A DNA stretch of 64,000 nt from CAWDPQ01 sp963804245 (GTDB lineage Bacteria > Acidobacteriota > Vicinamibacteria > Vicinamibacterales > 2-12-FULL-66-21). Shown piece after piece: positions 9,015 to 18,652 of this stretch. A program made the position numbers and the translations under genes. The notes under the pieces are model-generated. The model had not been told where the DNA came from. It searched no databases and saw only the letters and a program-made list of their open reading frames with translations. Location: contig CAWDPQ010000006.1 of the NCBI GenBank assembly GCA_963804245.1, positions 241,155-305,154 of the forward strand, given 5' to 3'. The stretch's first letter is position 1. Each line of letters opens with the position of its first letter.

Positions 9015-9899
9015 TTACTTGGGTTCAACGAACGCGTGAAACACGCGAATGCCGAGCTCGCGAGGATCGCCATCGCCCGGCTTGAAGGTCTTATCGACTT
9101 CAACGACCAGTTCGGCCATCTCTCCCGTGCCGAACTGCGCAGCCGAGATCGGAAAAGTCGTGAGCGCGCGATCCTTCGAGGATGCCGGGAAGGTTCCTAC
9201 CGTCTCGTTGCCGATCCGAAGCGTGACCTGCTGCGGAGGGGTGAAGAGATCGACCCGCGCATCGTATTCGAGGTAGAAAGTCGCGTCCTTCTTCGGGTTG
9301 CGGAAGGAGATCGTCCCCGCCTTCTGCGTCCACTGCCATTCGGACGATGGGTTCGACGCGTCGACCTCGGCGGAGTGCCAGCCATCCTTATAGATCAAAA
9401 AGATGTTCTCGGACTGCGGACGCAGCTCGAACTTGGCGACGAAATATTCCCGCCTCGAGGCCTCGGTTCCCGTCAGCGCCAGCCGCTTTCCGGAGCTCTG
9501 ATTGTAAAGACCCAGCCGGACGCGGGCTTCGCCGATATAGGGATAGTTCGGGACGAAGACCGTTCGCGTGTACTCGATCTTCTGGCCGCCGCGCCATTGC
9601 GACGTGGGAACCGCCGGCAGGTGGTCGTCGGTCCACAGCTGCTCGCCGTCGGGATCGAGAACGTGGACGAACACCCAGTAGTCGCCGTCAATCTTCGCGT
9701 CGCTGGCGACGTCGAAGCGGTAGGTCAGCTTCACCGGACTGCCAATCGCGACCCGATCGCGGCTGAAGGTCAGTGCCGGCGTGGCTACTGGTGGTTCGTC
9801 TTCGGTCTGGCGACTGCACGCCGGCGATACCAGCGTCGCGAGCAGACCAAGGGCGCAGACTGAGCGGCACAGCGAGCGTGGGGAAGATTTCAACAACAT
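9015..9899 (-). CDS. Predicted lipoprotein of unknown function
   Basis: About 294 residues from the ATG at 9899; a longer start at 9941 would overlap the upstream region needlessly. The N-terminus has basic residues, a hydrophobic stretch and a lipobox-like LVSPAC, so the mature protein is probably lipid-anchored. The remainder is predicted beta-rich, with two sandwich-like halves (for example YRFDVASDAKIDGDYWVFVH, and VTLRIGNETVGTFPASSKDR). I recognise no catalytic motif. It diverges from the microcompartment gene at 9981, leaving 81 bases between the two starts. Confidence 0.7.
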   Translation of the reverse strand: MLLKSSPRSLCRSVCALGLLATLVSPACSRQTEDEPPVATPALTFSRDRVAIGSPVKLTYRFDVASDAKIDGDYWVFVHVLDPDGEQLWTDDHLPAVPTSQWRGGQKIEYTRTVFVPNYPYIGEARVRLGLYNQSSGKRLALTGTEASRREYFVAKFELRPQSENIFLIYKDGWHSAEVDASNPSSEWQWTQKAGTISFRNPKKDATFYLEYDARVDLFTPPQQVTLRIGNETVGTFPASSKDRALTTFPISAAQFGTGEMAELVVEVDKTFKPGDGDPRELGIRVFHAFVEPK

Positions 9900-9980
9900 G
9901 CGAAGCCCATGATGGTACCGCAGTTGTTCGTCGTACGGCAATATGCTAGCCTTCGCAGGTTCAACAGGATCCAGTCACAC

Positions 9981-10274
<294 letters not shown>

Positions 10275-12035
10275 ATGTCAGATCGCGACCTCGCATCCGT
10301 CCAGGAGGCGCGGACGCTCGCCCGGCGCGCCAAGGAAGCTGCGCCGATCCTCGCCGAGCTCACCCAGGAACAAATCGACGGCATCGTGGACGCGATGGCG
10401 GCTGCCGTCACGCCTCAAGCCGAAGCGCTGGCACGGCTGGCGCACGACGAAACCGGCTACGGCGTGGTCGCCGACAAGGTGCAGAAGAACCTCTTTTCTT
10501 CTGAAAAGGTCTACCGCTTCATCCGGCCGATGAAAACGGTGGGTGTCATCGGTCGTATCGAGGACCGAAAAGTCATCGAGATCGCCGAGCCCTTCGGCGT
10601 CGTGGCGGCGGTCGTTCCTTCGACCAACCCGACGTCAACCGCCATCTACAAGATCCTCATTTCGCTCAAGGCCCGCTGCCCTATCGTCATCAGCCCCCAC
10701 CCGGCGGCCGCACGCTGCATTACCAGGGTTGCCGAAATCATGTCGGAAGGGGCCCGGCGCGCGGGCGCGCCCGAAGGGTCGATCAGCTGGGTGACGACGA
10801 TCACCCTGGAGGGTACGCAGGAATTGATGAAGGCTCGCGAGACCGCCGTCATCCTGGCGACCGGGGGCATGGGGCTGGTGCGGGCAGCCTACAGTGCCGG
10901 TAAGCCGGCGTACGGCGTAGGGCCTGGAAACGCTCCCGCCTACATCGAGCGCAGTGCCGACGTTGCCAAGGCGGTCCGCGACATCGTCACCGGGAAAACC
11001 TTCGACAATGGCGTGCTCTGTTCATCAGAAAACTCGGTCGTCGTCGATGCGCCGCTCGTCGAGGAGGTGAAGCGGCAGTTTGTCGCAGAGGGCGGCTACT
11101 TCATGACCACCGCCGAGATCGACGCGGTGGCTCGCGTGCTGGTTTCGCCGCAGCGTCTTCCGAATCCTGCCCTCGTCGGACGGCCGGCCACCTACATCGC
11201 GCAGCAGGCGGGGATCAGCGTCCCATCACACACCCGCGTTCTGCTCGCGGAACTGGCTGGCGTCGGGCGCGATTACCCGCTTTCAATCGAGAAACTCTGC
11301 CCGATCCTTTCCTTCTATGTCGTGAGCGACTGGCGCGAGGGCTGCGAGCGCTGTAAACAGATTCTCCGGTACGGCGGCATGGGTCACACGATGTCGATCC
11401 ACTCGCGCAACGACGAGGTCATCCTGCAGTTCGGCCTCAAGAAACCGGCGTACCGCATCGTCGTCAATACGCCAACGACGCACGGATCGATCGGGTTGAC
11501 CACCGGGCTCGATCCAGCCATGACGCTGGGATGCGGCGGGTACGGCGGGAACATCACGTCTGACAACATCTCGCCCCGCCACTTGCTCAATATCAAGCGT
11601 GTGGCTTATGAGCTGACGCCTGCGGTGGTCCGCCGGGAGCCGGTCGCGGCGCCTCCAACAGCGGCTCCGTTGCCGAAAACGGCGGCTGAACCGCCGGCGC
11701 GCGGCATTGCCGCCGAGCCGTTGGCCCGGCGGATCGATCAGTTTCTGGTTTCCCGCGGTTACACCCCGCCGGGAGCGGCGTCGACGGCGCCCGAGGCAGC
11801 TCCGCCAGCGGCACCTGCCAGCACTCCGCGGCAACCGGCTCCGAGCGCGGCGGCGGCTCAGGCTCCGCCGGCAGCCAGCGAAAAAGCTGCGGAGTTTGTG
11901 TGTGAGGAAGACGTCCGTCAGGCACTCAAACAGGGCCGCAAAATTGTGATCGGCGATCGCTCTATTGTGACTCCCGCCGCGCGAGACCTCGGCGACCAGC
12001 ACAAGCTCTTCGTGGACGCGGGCCTTCGGCGCTGA
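10275..12035 (+). CDS. Microcompartment-associated CoA-acylating aldehyde dehydrogenase with long C-terminal extension
   Basis: Protein of 586 residues of the PduP/EutE type, which converts an aldehyde plus CoA and NAD+ to acyl-CoA. The ALDH core covers about residues 1-455: the nucleotide-binding region contains VVPSTNPTSTAIYKIL and the catalytic cysteine is Cys249 in GVLCSSENS. The family normally ends near residue 460. Here a Pro/Ala-rich linker holds an amphipathic helix (EPLARRIDQFLVSRGY, about 481-496) that looks like an encapsulation peptide. After a second linker comes a conserved-looking C-terminal module (CEEDVRQALKQGRKIVIGD..., about 543-586). It abuts the BMC-H gene with zero spacing. 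The physiological substrate cannot be told from the sequence. Confidence 0.93.
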   Translation: MSDRDLASVQEARTLARRAKEAAPILAELTQEQIDGIVDAMAAAVTPQAEALARLAHDETGYGVVADKVQKNLFSSEKVYRFIRPMKTVGVIGRIEDRKVIEIAEPFGVVAAVVPSTNPTSTAIYKILISLKARCPIVISPHPAAARCITRVAEIMSEGARRAGAPEGSISWVTTITLEGTQELMKARETAVILATGGMGLVRAAYSAGKPAYGVGPGNAPAYIERSADVAKAVRDIVTGKTFDNGVLCSSENSVVVDAPLVEEVKRQFVAEGGYFMTTAEIDAVARVLVSPQRLPNPALVGRPATYIAQQAGISVPSHTRVLLAELAGVGRDYPLSIEKLCPILSFYVVSDWREGCERCKQILRYGGMGHTMSIHSRNDEVILQFGLKKPAYRIVVNTPTTHGSIGLTTGLDPAMTLGCGGYGGNITSDNISPRHLLNIKRVAYELTPAVVRREPVAAPPTAAPLPKTAAEPPARGIAAEPLARRIDQFLVSRGYTPPGAASTAPEAAPPAAPASTPRQPAPSAAAAQAPPAASEKAAEFVCEEDVRQALKQGRKIVIGDRSIVTPAARDLGDQHKLFVDAGLRR

Positions 12036-12075
12036 TGGCGAAAAGCCGCTATTGTTGACGAGATTGGCCTTACGG

Positions 12076-12104
12076 TTGACGGTACCGCTGCCGGATGCTA
12101 TTCT
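12076..12104 (+). promoter_or_regulatory. Sigma70-type promoter upstream of the mltD-like gene
   Basis: TTGACG at 12076-12081 and TATTCT at 12099-12104 are separated by exactly 17 bases. It points at the transglycosylase gene starting at 12321 and implies a leader of about 210 bases. Based on hexamer match only. Confidence 0.6.
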
Positions 12105-12117
12105 GACCGCCCCAGCT

Positions 12118-12240
12118 GAACTCAGGGTTCCCGCTCGACGGGAGAACACGTAAGTGTTGGCCGAAGCACGACCGGCCAACAGTCTTGAAACGGGAGCCCC
12201 CCGCTAAAGCTTGCACGAAAGCTGAGCGAGCGATGGCAGG
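12118..12240 (+). promoter_or_regulatory. Structured 5' leader, no known riboswitch match
   Basis: Between the promoter and the gene lie consecutive short hairpins. One is CCCGCTCGACGGG; the next has a GTAA tetraloop (AACAC/GTGTT); another is GTTGGCC/GGCCAAC around an 8-9 base loop. They are followed by a G- and C-run-rich stretch. I checked by eye for c-di-GMP and c-di-AMP riboswitch hallmarks, both known near wall hydrolases, and did not find their conserved cores. Could be a regulatory leader or simple secondary structure. Confidence 0.3.
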
Positions 12241-12320
12241 GGCGGACCTCAACAGGGCTTCAGGCTCGCACGGCCGTATGGTCCGTGTCGTCGCCGGATG
12301 TCCTCGCGGGAGCGCCTCTC

Positions 12321-14006
12321 ATGATGCCCATGCGTGCCCGGCTGCAGCTGGCAGCCATCGGACTCTCAATTGTGGCGACGGCTTGCGGCTCGAATCCCAA
12401 GCCGCAGACGCCCGCCGCGCCGGTCAAGCCCGTTGCGCCGCCGGCGCCTATGCCTCCCCCTCCCGATCCGATTACCACGCTCATTGCGGCCTCTCAGGCG
12501 CACTTCGATGCCGGGCAGCGAGAGCTGAAAATGGGCCACCTCGAGCGCGCGAGGGCCGAGTTCGATCGCGCGGTTGACGTTCTCCTTGAATCAGCGTACG
12601 GAGCGCGGACCGACGCGCGATTGCGGGAACACTTCGATCGGCTCGTCGACCGCATCAACGCGCATGAGGTCACCGCGCTCGCCCAGGGGGACGGCTTCGC
12701 GGAAACCAAGTCCGAGCCGGCGTCTATCGACGAGCTGCTGAAGATCGCCACATTTCCCAAGCCGGACGCGGACGCGGAAACGACCGCCGCGGTCAAAGCC
12801 GACCTCGCCGCGACCGAGCACGACGTTCCTATTCCGCAGAACGCACGCGTGCTCGCCTATGTCGAGTTGCTTCAGGGACGACTGCGCGACTACGTGGCGG
12901 AAAGCCTCACGCGCGGTACGAAGTATCTCCCGATGATCCAGGATGTTTTCCGCGCCGAAGGCCTGCCGCTCGATCTGGCCTACATTCCGGTGATCGAGAG
13001 CGGATTCAAGCCGACCGCGCTTTCGAAGGCCAGCGCCAGGGGGCCCTGGCAGTTCATGAAGCCGACCGCTCGCGAACAGGGGTTGAAGTTCGATTGGTAC
13101 ATCGATGAGCGCTCGGATCCTGAAAAAGCAACCGTGGCCGCGGCAAAATACCTGAAGTCCCTTCATAAGCTGTTCAACGGGGACTGGCACCTCGTCCTGG
13201 CGGCTTACAACGGCGGTCTGGGAAGAGTGCAACGGGCCATCAAGAGGTCGGGCCGGGACGACTTCTGGTCTCTGTCGCAGTCGTCCCGCTATCTTCCGCG
13301 CGAGACTCGAGAGTACGTTCCACTGATATTGGCCGCGATTGTCGTCGCCAAGAATCCGGCGCAGTACGGGTTCGAGATTACGCCCGCCGAACCGATCAAC
13401 TACGAAAAGGTGAGCGTTCCTCGCGCCATTGATCTCCGGCGCGTGGCGGAATGGACGGGCACGTCGATCGACGAGATCCAGGCACTCAATCCGGAACTGC
13501 GGCGCTGGATGACGCCAGTCAGATACCCGGAGTACGAGGTGAAGGTCCCACAGGGTACGGCGCAGGAATTCACCAACCGGCTCGCGTCCGCGTCTCCGTC
13601 AGATTTCGTCTCGCTCAATTGGTACACGGTGAAGCGCGCTGAGACGTTGTCATCGATCGCGCGCAAGCTGCGCGTGGCACGCAGCGAGCTGGCAGAGGCC
13701 AATCACCTATCTGTCAAAGCGAAGGTGCGGCCGGGCCAGGACCTGATTATCCCGCGCGCGCCGGCTACGCTCCTGGCCGCCCGGACAGAGCGGACGCCGC
13801 CGACCGAGACCGCGTCACGCGCCAATGGCAACGATGAGCCGCCCGTCAAGGCCAGTGCTCCCTTGACCTACCGCGTCAAGAAGGGCGACACGCTCGTGTC
13901 GATCGCGCGGCTCTTCGACACGACGGTCGAAAAGATCCGCTCGTTGAACCGCATTCGCGGCGCCCACATCTCGCCGGGTGACAGGCTCACGATCCGAGTG
14001 AACTGA
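12321..14006 (+). CDS. mltD: MltD-like membrane-bound lytic transglycosylase with two LysM domains
   Basis: About 561 residues from the ATG at 12321, which has GGGAG upstream and begins the lipoprotein signal (lipobox ATAC). An N-terminal Pro/Ala-rich segment and a helical region lead to the SLT domain, with catalytic Glu in IPVIESGFKPTA, then ARGPWQFMKPTA and LVLAAYNGGLGRVQRAIKR. The LysM domains begin near YTVKRAETLSSIARKL and YRVKKGDTLVSIARLF and end at the stop. It cleaves peptidoglycan glycan strands from the outer or inner membrane surface. Second transglycosylase in the window, but intact and unlike the shorter one at 8.3-9.0 kb. Confidence 0.93.
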   Translation: MMPMRARLQLAAIGLSIVATACGSNPKPQTPAAPVKPVAPPAPMPPPPDPITTLIAASQAHFDAGQRELKMGHLERARAEFDRAVDVLLESAYGARTDARLREHFDRLVDRINAHEVTALAQGDGFAETKSEPASIDELLKIATFPKPDADAETTAAVKADLAATEHDVPIPQNARVLAYVELLQGRLRDYVAESLTRGTKYLPMIQDVFRAEGLPLDLAYIPVIESGFKPTALSKASARGPWQFMKPTAREQGLKFDWYIDERSDPEKATVAAAKYLKSLHKLFNGDWHLVLAAYNGGLGRVQRAIKRSGRDDFWSLSQSSRYLPRETREYVPLILAAIVVAKNPAQYGFEITPAEPINYEKVSVPRAIDLRRVAEWTGTSIDEIQALNPELRRWMTPVRYPEYEVKVPQGTAQEFTNRLASASPSDFVSLNWYTVKRAETLSSIARKLRVARSELAEANHLSVKAKVRPGQDLIIPRAPATLLAARTERTPPTETASRANGNDEPPVKASAPLTYRVKKGDTLVSIARLFDTTVEKIRSLNRIRGAHISPGDRLTIRVN

Positions 14007-14030
14007 CGCCGGGCCAGTCTGGCTCTGATC

Positions 14031-14106
14031 GTGGCTTCCGGCTTTAGCCGGAAGATGGCTCGCGCACGGACACTTTCGCCTGAAGGCGGAAGCCACGTAA
14101 TCGGTT
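14031..14106. repeat. REP-like palindromic doublet
   Basis: An outer inverted repeat (GTGGCTTCCG at 14031 and CGGAAGCCAC at 14097) encloses two inner hairpins: an 8-bp stem with TTTA loop (14035-14054) and a shorter CGCC/GGCG stem with TGAA loop. It lies just after the mltD-like stop and may also act as a terminator or mRNA stabiliser. Confidence 0.75.
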
Positions 14107-14253
14107 TTGAAAACCACTCCAGGGTTCCACGGTTCGAGGGAGCTTTCAGCGTACCGTCCCGGGCGGCACGATTGGAGAAACTGCCAGCGCTGAGTAGACG
14201 CGCGCAGAAAGCCGCCCGATTTCAATCAGCCCTGACCTTGCAAAGCACGCGGT

Positions 14254-15753
14254 GTGCTCGCCTGCGTGCGCACCGCCGCGGTGTTCGGAATCGAAGCCAG
14301 TCCCATTGACGTCGAAGTCGACGTCTCCTACGGCCTCCCCTCATTCCACATGGTCGGTCTCCCGGATGCCAGCGTTCGCGAGAGCCGCGATCGCGTACGC
14401 AGCGCGATTCGAAACTCGGGATTCGAGTTCCCTCTACATCGAATCACGGTCAACCTGGCTCCGGCCGACGTTCGTAAAGAAGGCGGATCGTTCGATCTTC
14501 CGATTGCTCTCGGTCTGCTGGCGGCAACCGGAACGCTCACTAGGAGGCATGTCGACGATGTGCTGCTGCTCGGCGGCTTGTCGCTCGACGGCGGCATCCA
14601 TTCGGCGAGAGGGGTTCTACCGGTGGCCGCGGCCGCCAGGCGCGAGCGCTTTCGTGCGCTGCTGCTCCCGGTCGGGAATCACAGCGAAGCAGCGGTCGTC
14701 GAAGGGCTCACCCTGTACCCGGTCGCGTCGCTCGCTGAAGCGGTGGCCGCCCTGAACGATCCGTCAGCGTACCGGCAGCCGCCGATACCTATCGCTCCAC
14801 CGCCGCCGCCGGTGCTCGACGGAGACTTTGCCGATGTGCACGGACAACTCCTGGCGCGGCGTGCGCTGGAAGTGGCCGCGGCCGGTGGTCACAACACGCT
14901 GCTCGTCGGTCCGCCGGGCGCCGGCAAAACGATGATGGCGCGACGGGTGGCCGGAATTCTGCCATCCCTTGGTTTCGACGAAGCGCTCGAGGTCACGTCG
15001 ATTCATTCGGTCGCCGGATTGATCGGTCCAGGTGCAGGGCTGATCACCAGTCGGCCATTCCGCGCGCCGCATCACACGAGCTCTGATGTCGCGCTGGTCG
15101 GCGGCGGATCGCTTCCCCGACCTGGCGAAATCAGCCTGGCACATCACGGCGTGCTTTTTCTCGACGAGATGCCGGAGTTCAGCCGGCGCGTCCTCGAAGT
15201 TCTCCGCCAGCCGCTGGAGGAAGGCTGCGTGCGCATTGCGCGCGCGGCGCGGACGGTACGGTTCCCGGCGCGGTTCATGCTCATCGGTGCCATGAATCCA
15301 TGTCCGTGCGGGTATCTGGGCGACCCGACGCGAGGCTGCCAATGCACGCCGCTCCAGGCATCGCGCTACGCGGCGCGGCTCTCCGGACCGCTGCGTGACC
15401 GCATCGATCTGTCCGTTTCGGTCGGTGCGCTGCCGGCCCGCGAGCTCGAACGTCCCACCTCCAGTGAAGGGTCGGACAGCATTCGCGAGCGCGTGGTTGC
15501 GGCGCGCGCACGGCAGGTTGCGCGCGGTGGTCGTCTCAACGCGGAACTACAAGGCCGGGCGCTGCGCGCCGACGTCGAACTCGACCAGGCAGGGCGCCGC
15601 CTGCTCGAACGTGCCCTCGAAAAAATCTCGCTGACCGCGCGCGGTTTCGATCGCCTGCTGCGCGTCTCCCGGACGATCGCCGATCTGGAAAGTTCCGATG
15701 TTGTGGGAGCCGATCACTTGGCGGAAGCGCTGCAGTTCCGCGGGCAGGACTGA
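14254..15753 (+). CDS. comM: ComM/YifB family Mg-chelatase-like AAA+ ATPase
   Basis: Protein of 499 residues. The N-terminal ChlI-like fold begins VRTAAVFGIEASPIDVEVDV, followed by the AAA+ module with Walker A (GPPGAGKTMMARR), Walker B (GVLFLDEMPEF) and a C-terminal Mg_chelatase_C region (LRVSRTIADLE). The cysteine-rich insertion MNPCPCGYLGDPTRGCQC is characteristic of the family. ComM is a helicase that aids branch migration during natural transformation in other bacteria. A GTG at 14254 gives the usual family start. It lies near pilus genes, but that does not prove a link to DNA uptake here. Confidence 0.92.
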   Translation: MLACVRTAAVFGIEASPIDVEVDVSYGLPSFHMVGLPDASVRESRDRVRSAIRNSGFEFPLHRITVNLAPADVRKEGGSFDLPIALGLLAATGTLTRRHVDDVLLLGGLSLDGGIHSARGVLPVAAAARRERFRALLLPVGNHSEAAVVEGLTLYPVASLAEAVAALNDPSAYRQPPIPIAPPPPPVLDGDFADVHGQLLARRALEVAAAGGHNTLLVGPPGAGKTMMARRVAGILPSLGFDEALEVTSIHSVAGLIGPGAGLITSRPFRAPHHTSSDVALVGGGSLPRPGEISLAHHGVLFLDEMPEFSRRVLEVLRQPLEEGCVRIARAARTVRFPARFMLIGAMNPCPCGYLGDPTRGCQCTPLQASRYAARLSGPLRDRIDLSVSVGALPARELERPTSSEGSDSIRERVVAARARQVARGGRLNAELQGRALRADVELDQAGRRLLERALEKISLTARGFDRLLRVSRTIADLESSDVVGADHLAEALQFRGQD

Positions 15754-15763
15754 CGCGGCTCGG

Positions 15764-18032
15764 CTACGTCCCTGGGGCGAGACGCCGGCGTGCATCGTCT
15801 GCGCCATTGAAGTCGGGGCTGATCGTCAATGCCCGCTTCAACTCGGCACGACCGCGTTCCGTGTCACCGCTTCGCAGGTAGGCAAGGCCAAGATGATAGT
15901 GATAGAGCGCGTTGTTGGGTGCACGCTCGATCGCGCGGCTGAAGGCGGCTATCGCGTCTGACGCCTGCCCTTTCTGCAGATACACCCATCCGAGCGTGTC
16001 TTCGCCTTCCGGTCGCCGTCGGAGTTCCTGCTGGGCGATGCGCGCCAGCCGCAGCGCGTCATCCAGCTTGCCCTCTTCCGCATAAATCCAGGCCAGATTG
16101 TTGGCCGCGATGCCGGCGCGTGAGTCCGCCGCGACGATGGCCTCGTAGGTCTGCCGTGCTCGAGGCCGATCGCCGCGCGCTTCGTAGAGCATGCCCGCCA
16201 TGGTTCGCGGACCGCTGGGGCGCGGCGAGTGCTGCGCCAGCGCCTCGTACTGCTCGATGGCGCGGTCGATCCGGTTCTGCGAAAAGTACAGCCGCCCGAG
16301 AAGCTCGTAAGCCTCGAGGTGCGACGCATCCTCGGCGATCACCGCGTGTAGCATGCGTTCGGCTTCAGCGGCGTTCCCGGCGCTGACCTCGACGCGCGCG
16401 GCCAGGACATCGAGTGCGCGATCCGTCGGCGCGGCGCGGCGCCAGGTCTCGATGTGGGCGCGGGCGGCATCCAGGTTTCTGCTGGCGATCTCGGTAGCGA
16501 TCAGTCCGGACCGCGCATCCATGGCCTGTGGCGCCATCCGCACCGCGTCCTCGAATGCGGCGCGAGCCGCCGAGTACCTGCCTGCGTTCCAGCGCGACCC
16601 ATCCCATCTCGATCTGCAGAGGCGCCGAGGTCGGATGTTGCGCGGCACGGTTCGAGAGCTCGACCCAGGCGCGATCCGCGTCCCCCTTGGCGCGCAGGCT
16701 TCGCGAGACGAGAATCGCCGCTTCCGGACTCTCCGGTCTGTCTTGCGCAGCGGCTCGCGCCGCGTCGAGCGCACCAGTCGTTTCACCGCGCGCCAGTCGC
16801 AGCCTCGACAACTGCAATTGCGCCGCGGTCGCCCGCGGCGCGAGACGAATCACTTCCTCGAATGCCTTTTCGGCCTCGTCTGGCTTGCCGTCTGCCAATG
16901 CCGTCAGGCCGAGCGTGTAATGAGCCCGCGGCAGCGCGGCAGCGATCGCCACGGCCTCTGAGGCCTGTTTGAACGCCTCGGCTGCCGCGCCATCGGCGAG
17001 CAGCATGTGAGCCTTGGCGACGCGCACGTCGGCGTCGCGAGGCGTCTCCTGAATCAGCCGGTCCATGAGTTGGTGCGCTTCCGCCTTACGTCCTGCCCCA
17101 TAGTCGATGGACGCTCGGCGCAGGCGGCCGGCACGGACGTCGGCGGGGTCCGGTGCCTTCTCCAGCTCGTGAATCACCGCGAGCGCATCGGACGTGCGCC
17201 CGAGACCCATGTAGTAATCGACCAGCGCCAGCTTGCCTTTCGGTTGCGAGGCCAGCGCTCGGAAATGCGGCTCGGCGGCAGGCGCGCGATTCGTCGTCAG
17301 ATACAGAAGCGCCATTGCGCGGTGCGCTGATGGGTTTGATTCGTCCAGCGCGAGGGCCTCACGCAAGGTCGCCTCCGCCTTCACGAGATCACCGCTCGCC
17401 CACTGAAAGTTTGCGAGGGACAGACGCGCGTCCACCGATTTCGGCGCCAACTCGACGCCCTTGCGAAATGCAGCGTCGGCTTCGTCGCGATTGCCGCGCC
17501 TGAACTTGACACCGCCGAGAGCGGTCCATGCCGGCGCATAAGACGGCGCGAGTGTGATCGCCTGCTCGATCTGCTTCATTGCCGACGCGAGCTCGTTGAG
17601 GCCGGCGTGCGAGTTGCCGAGCAGGATATGGGCAGGCGCGAAAGTGGGATCCGCTTTCAGCGCCAGTTCGGCACGCGTCCGCGCGGCATCGAACTCTCCG
17701 GCAACCAGCAGCAGCGTGCCGGCTCGTATCTGCGCCTCTTTGTTCGTCGGCTCCAGGTCTGCGGCACGCGCGTACTCGCTGTAGGCATTGACGTAGTCGC
17801 CTGCCGCCTGGTAGGTCTGCGCGAGTTTGTAGTGCGCCTCGGCCCACTGCGGTCGCGCCTTGATCGCGTTGCGATACTGGATGATTGCTTCGTCGCGGCT
17901 GTTCTTCGCGACGTAAGCATCGCCGCTCGCGACGTACTTGCGCGCCTGCTGTTCCGGATCGCCCGAGCAGGCCGCTGCCAGCAGCAGCGTGGCTGCGATC
18001 GCGGCTGCCCCGTACCGGAGTCGGTAGGTCAT
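15764..18032 (-). CDS. prsT: PrsT-like TPR lipoprotein of the exosortase system (one frameshift)
   Basis: Long lipoprotein (lipobox LAAACS) made of many TPR units, for example NSRDEAIIQYRNAIKARPQW and PNNALYHYHLGLAYLRSGD. The reading frame switches near 16,578: the first ORF reaches GWVALERRQ and the second resumes with YSAARAAFEDAVRMAP. Removing one G from the short GG run there restores about 750 continuous residues. PrsT (PEP-CTERM system TPR lipoprotein) is usually encoded beside an exosortase, as here. It overlaps the EpsI gene end by 4 bases. Name is by context and architecture; TPR proteins are otherwise hard to assign. Confidence 0.78.
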
Positions 18033-18652
18033 GGAACGTGAGCCTTGAGTCTTGGATACAACGCCGCCGCGAACGCGGTCAATCGGTCGAACGCTCCCGC
18101 CGGCGAATCGGTGACCGGCGCAATCATCCGCACCAGGGCGCCGTCAGTTCGTCGCAAGCGGGCGGCGTCGAGCATCAGCCACGCCTTGTTGGCGTACTCG
18201 TTCGCCACCGAGCGCCCGCGCCCCTGATACCAGTAGATCACCGCCTGACGATCGAGTCCCTTCTCGATGAGATAACGGTTCACGGGAATCGACGCGCCGC
18301 CGGCCTGGATCGTTGCCCGTTCGAAGGACACCGGCTGCCATCCGGCACCGGGCAGGCAATTTCGCGGTGAATGGATCGTATCGCCCTGACGCTGGCTGTT
18401 GTAATAGCCGACGTACACGGTCACCGGTAACCCGCCATGGACGTACCGACGATTGATGTAATCATCGACGCCAAGCTGCGCCACCACGTCGTCTGAGAAC
18501 GGCGCCGCTTCGAATCCCTGCCAGCCGTCGATGTTCGTCGACAGCGTTCGCAGCGGCTGCCGCGAGACGGCGACGTCGGTATGACCAGCGCGGGCCGTGT
18601 AGCCCCCTGCCACCGCGAGCAATGCCACGACGACTATGGCGCGGGCGACCAT
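18029..18652 (-). CDS. epsI: EpsI-family exosortase-associated protein
   Basis: About 207 residues from the ATG at 18652, 19 bases inside the end of the exosortase gene. An N-terminal membrane helix is followed by the EpsI domain. Its hallmarks are visible: IDGWQGFEAAPFS, VYVGYYNSQRQGDTIHSPRNCLPGAGW and VIYWYQGRGR, including the conserved SPRNCLPGAGW motif. EpsI proteins accompany exosortases and are thought to assist protein sorting or polysaccharide export. The upstream start at 18748 is less likely because it overlaps the exosortase heavily. Confidence 0.88.
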   Translation of the reverse strand: MVARAIVVVALLAVAGGYTARAGHTDVAVSRQPLRTLSTNIDGWQGFEAAPFSDDVVAQLGVDDYINRRYVHGGLPVTVYVGYYNSQRQGDTIHSPRNCLPGAGWQPVSFERATIQAGGASIPVNRYLIEKGLDRQAVIYWYQGRGRSVANEYANKAWLMLDAARLRRTDGALVRMIAPVTDSPAGAFDRLTAFAAALYPRLKAHVP

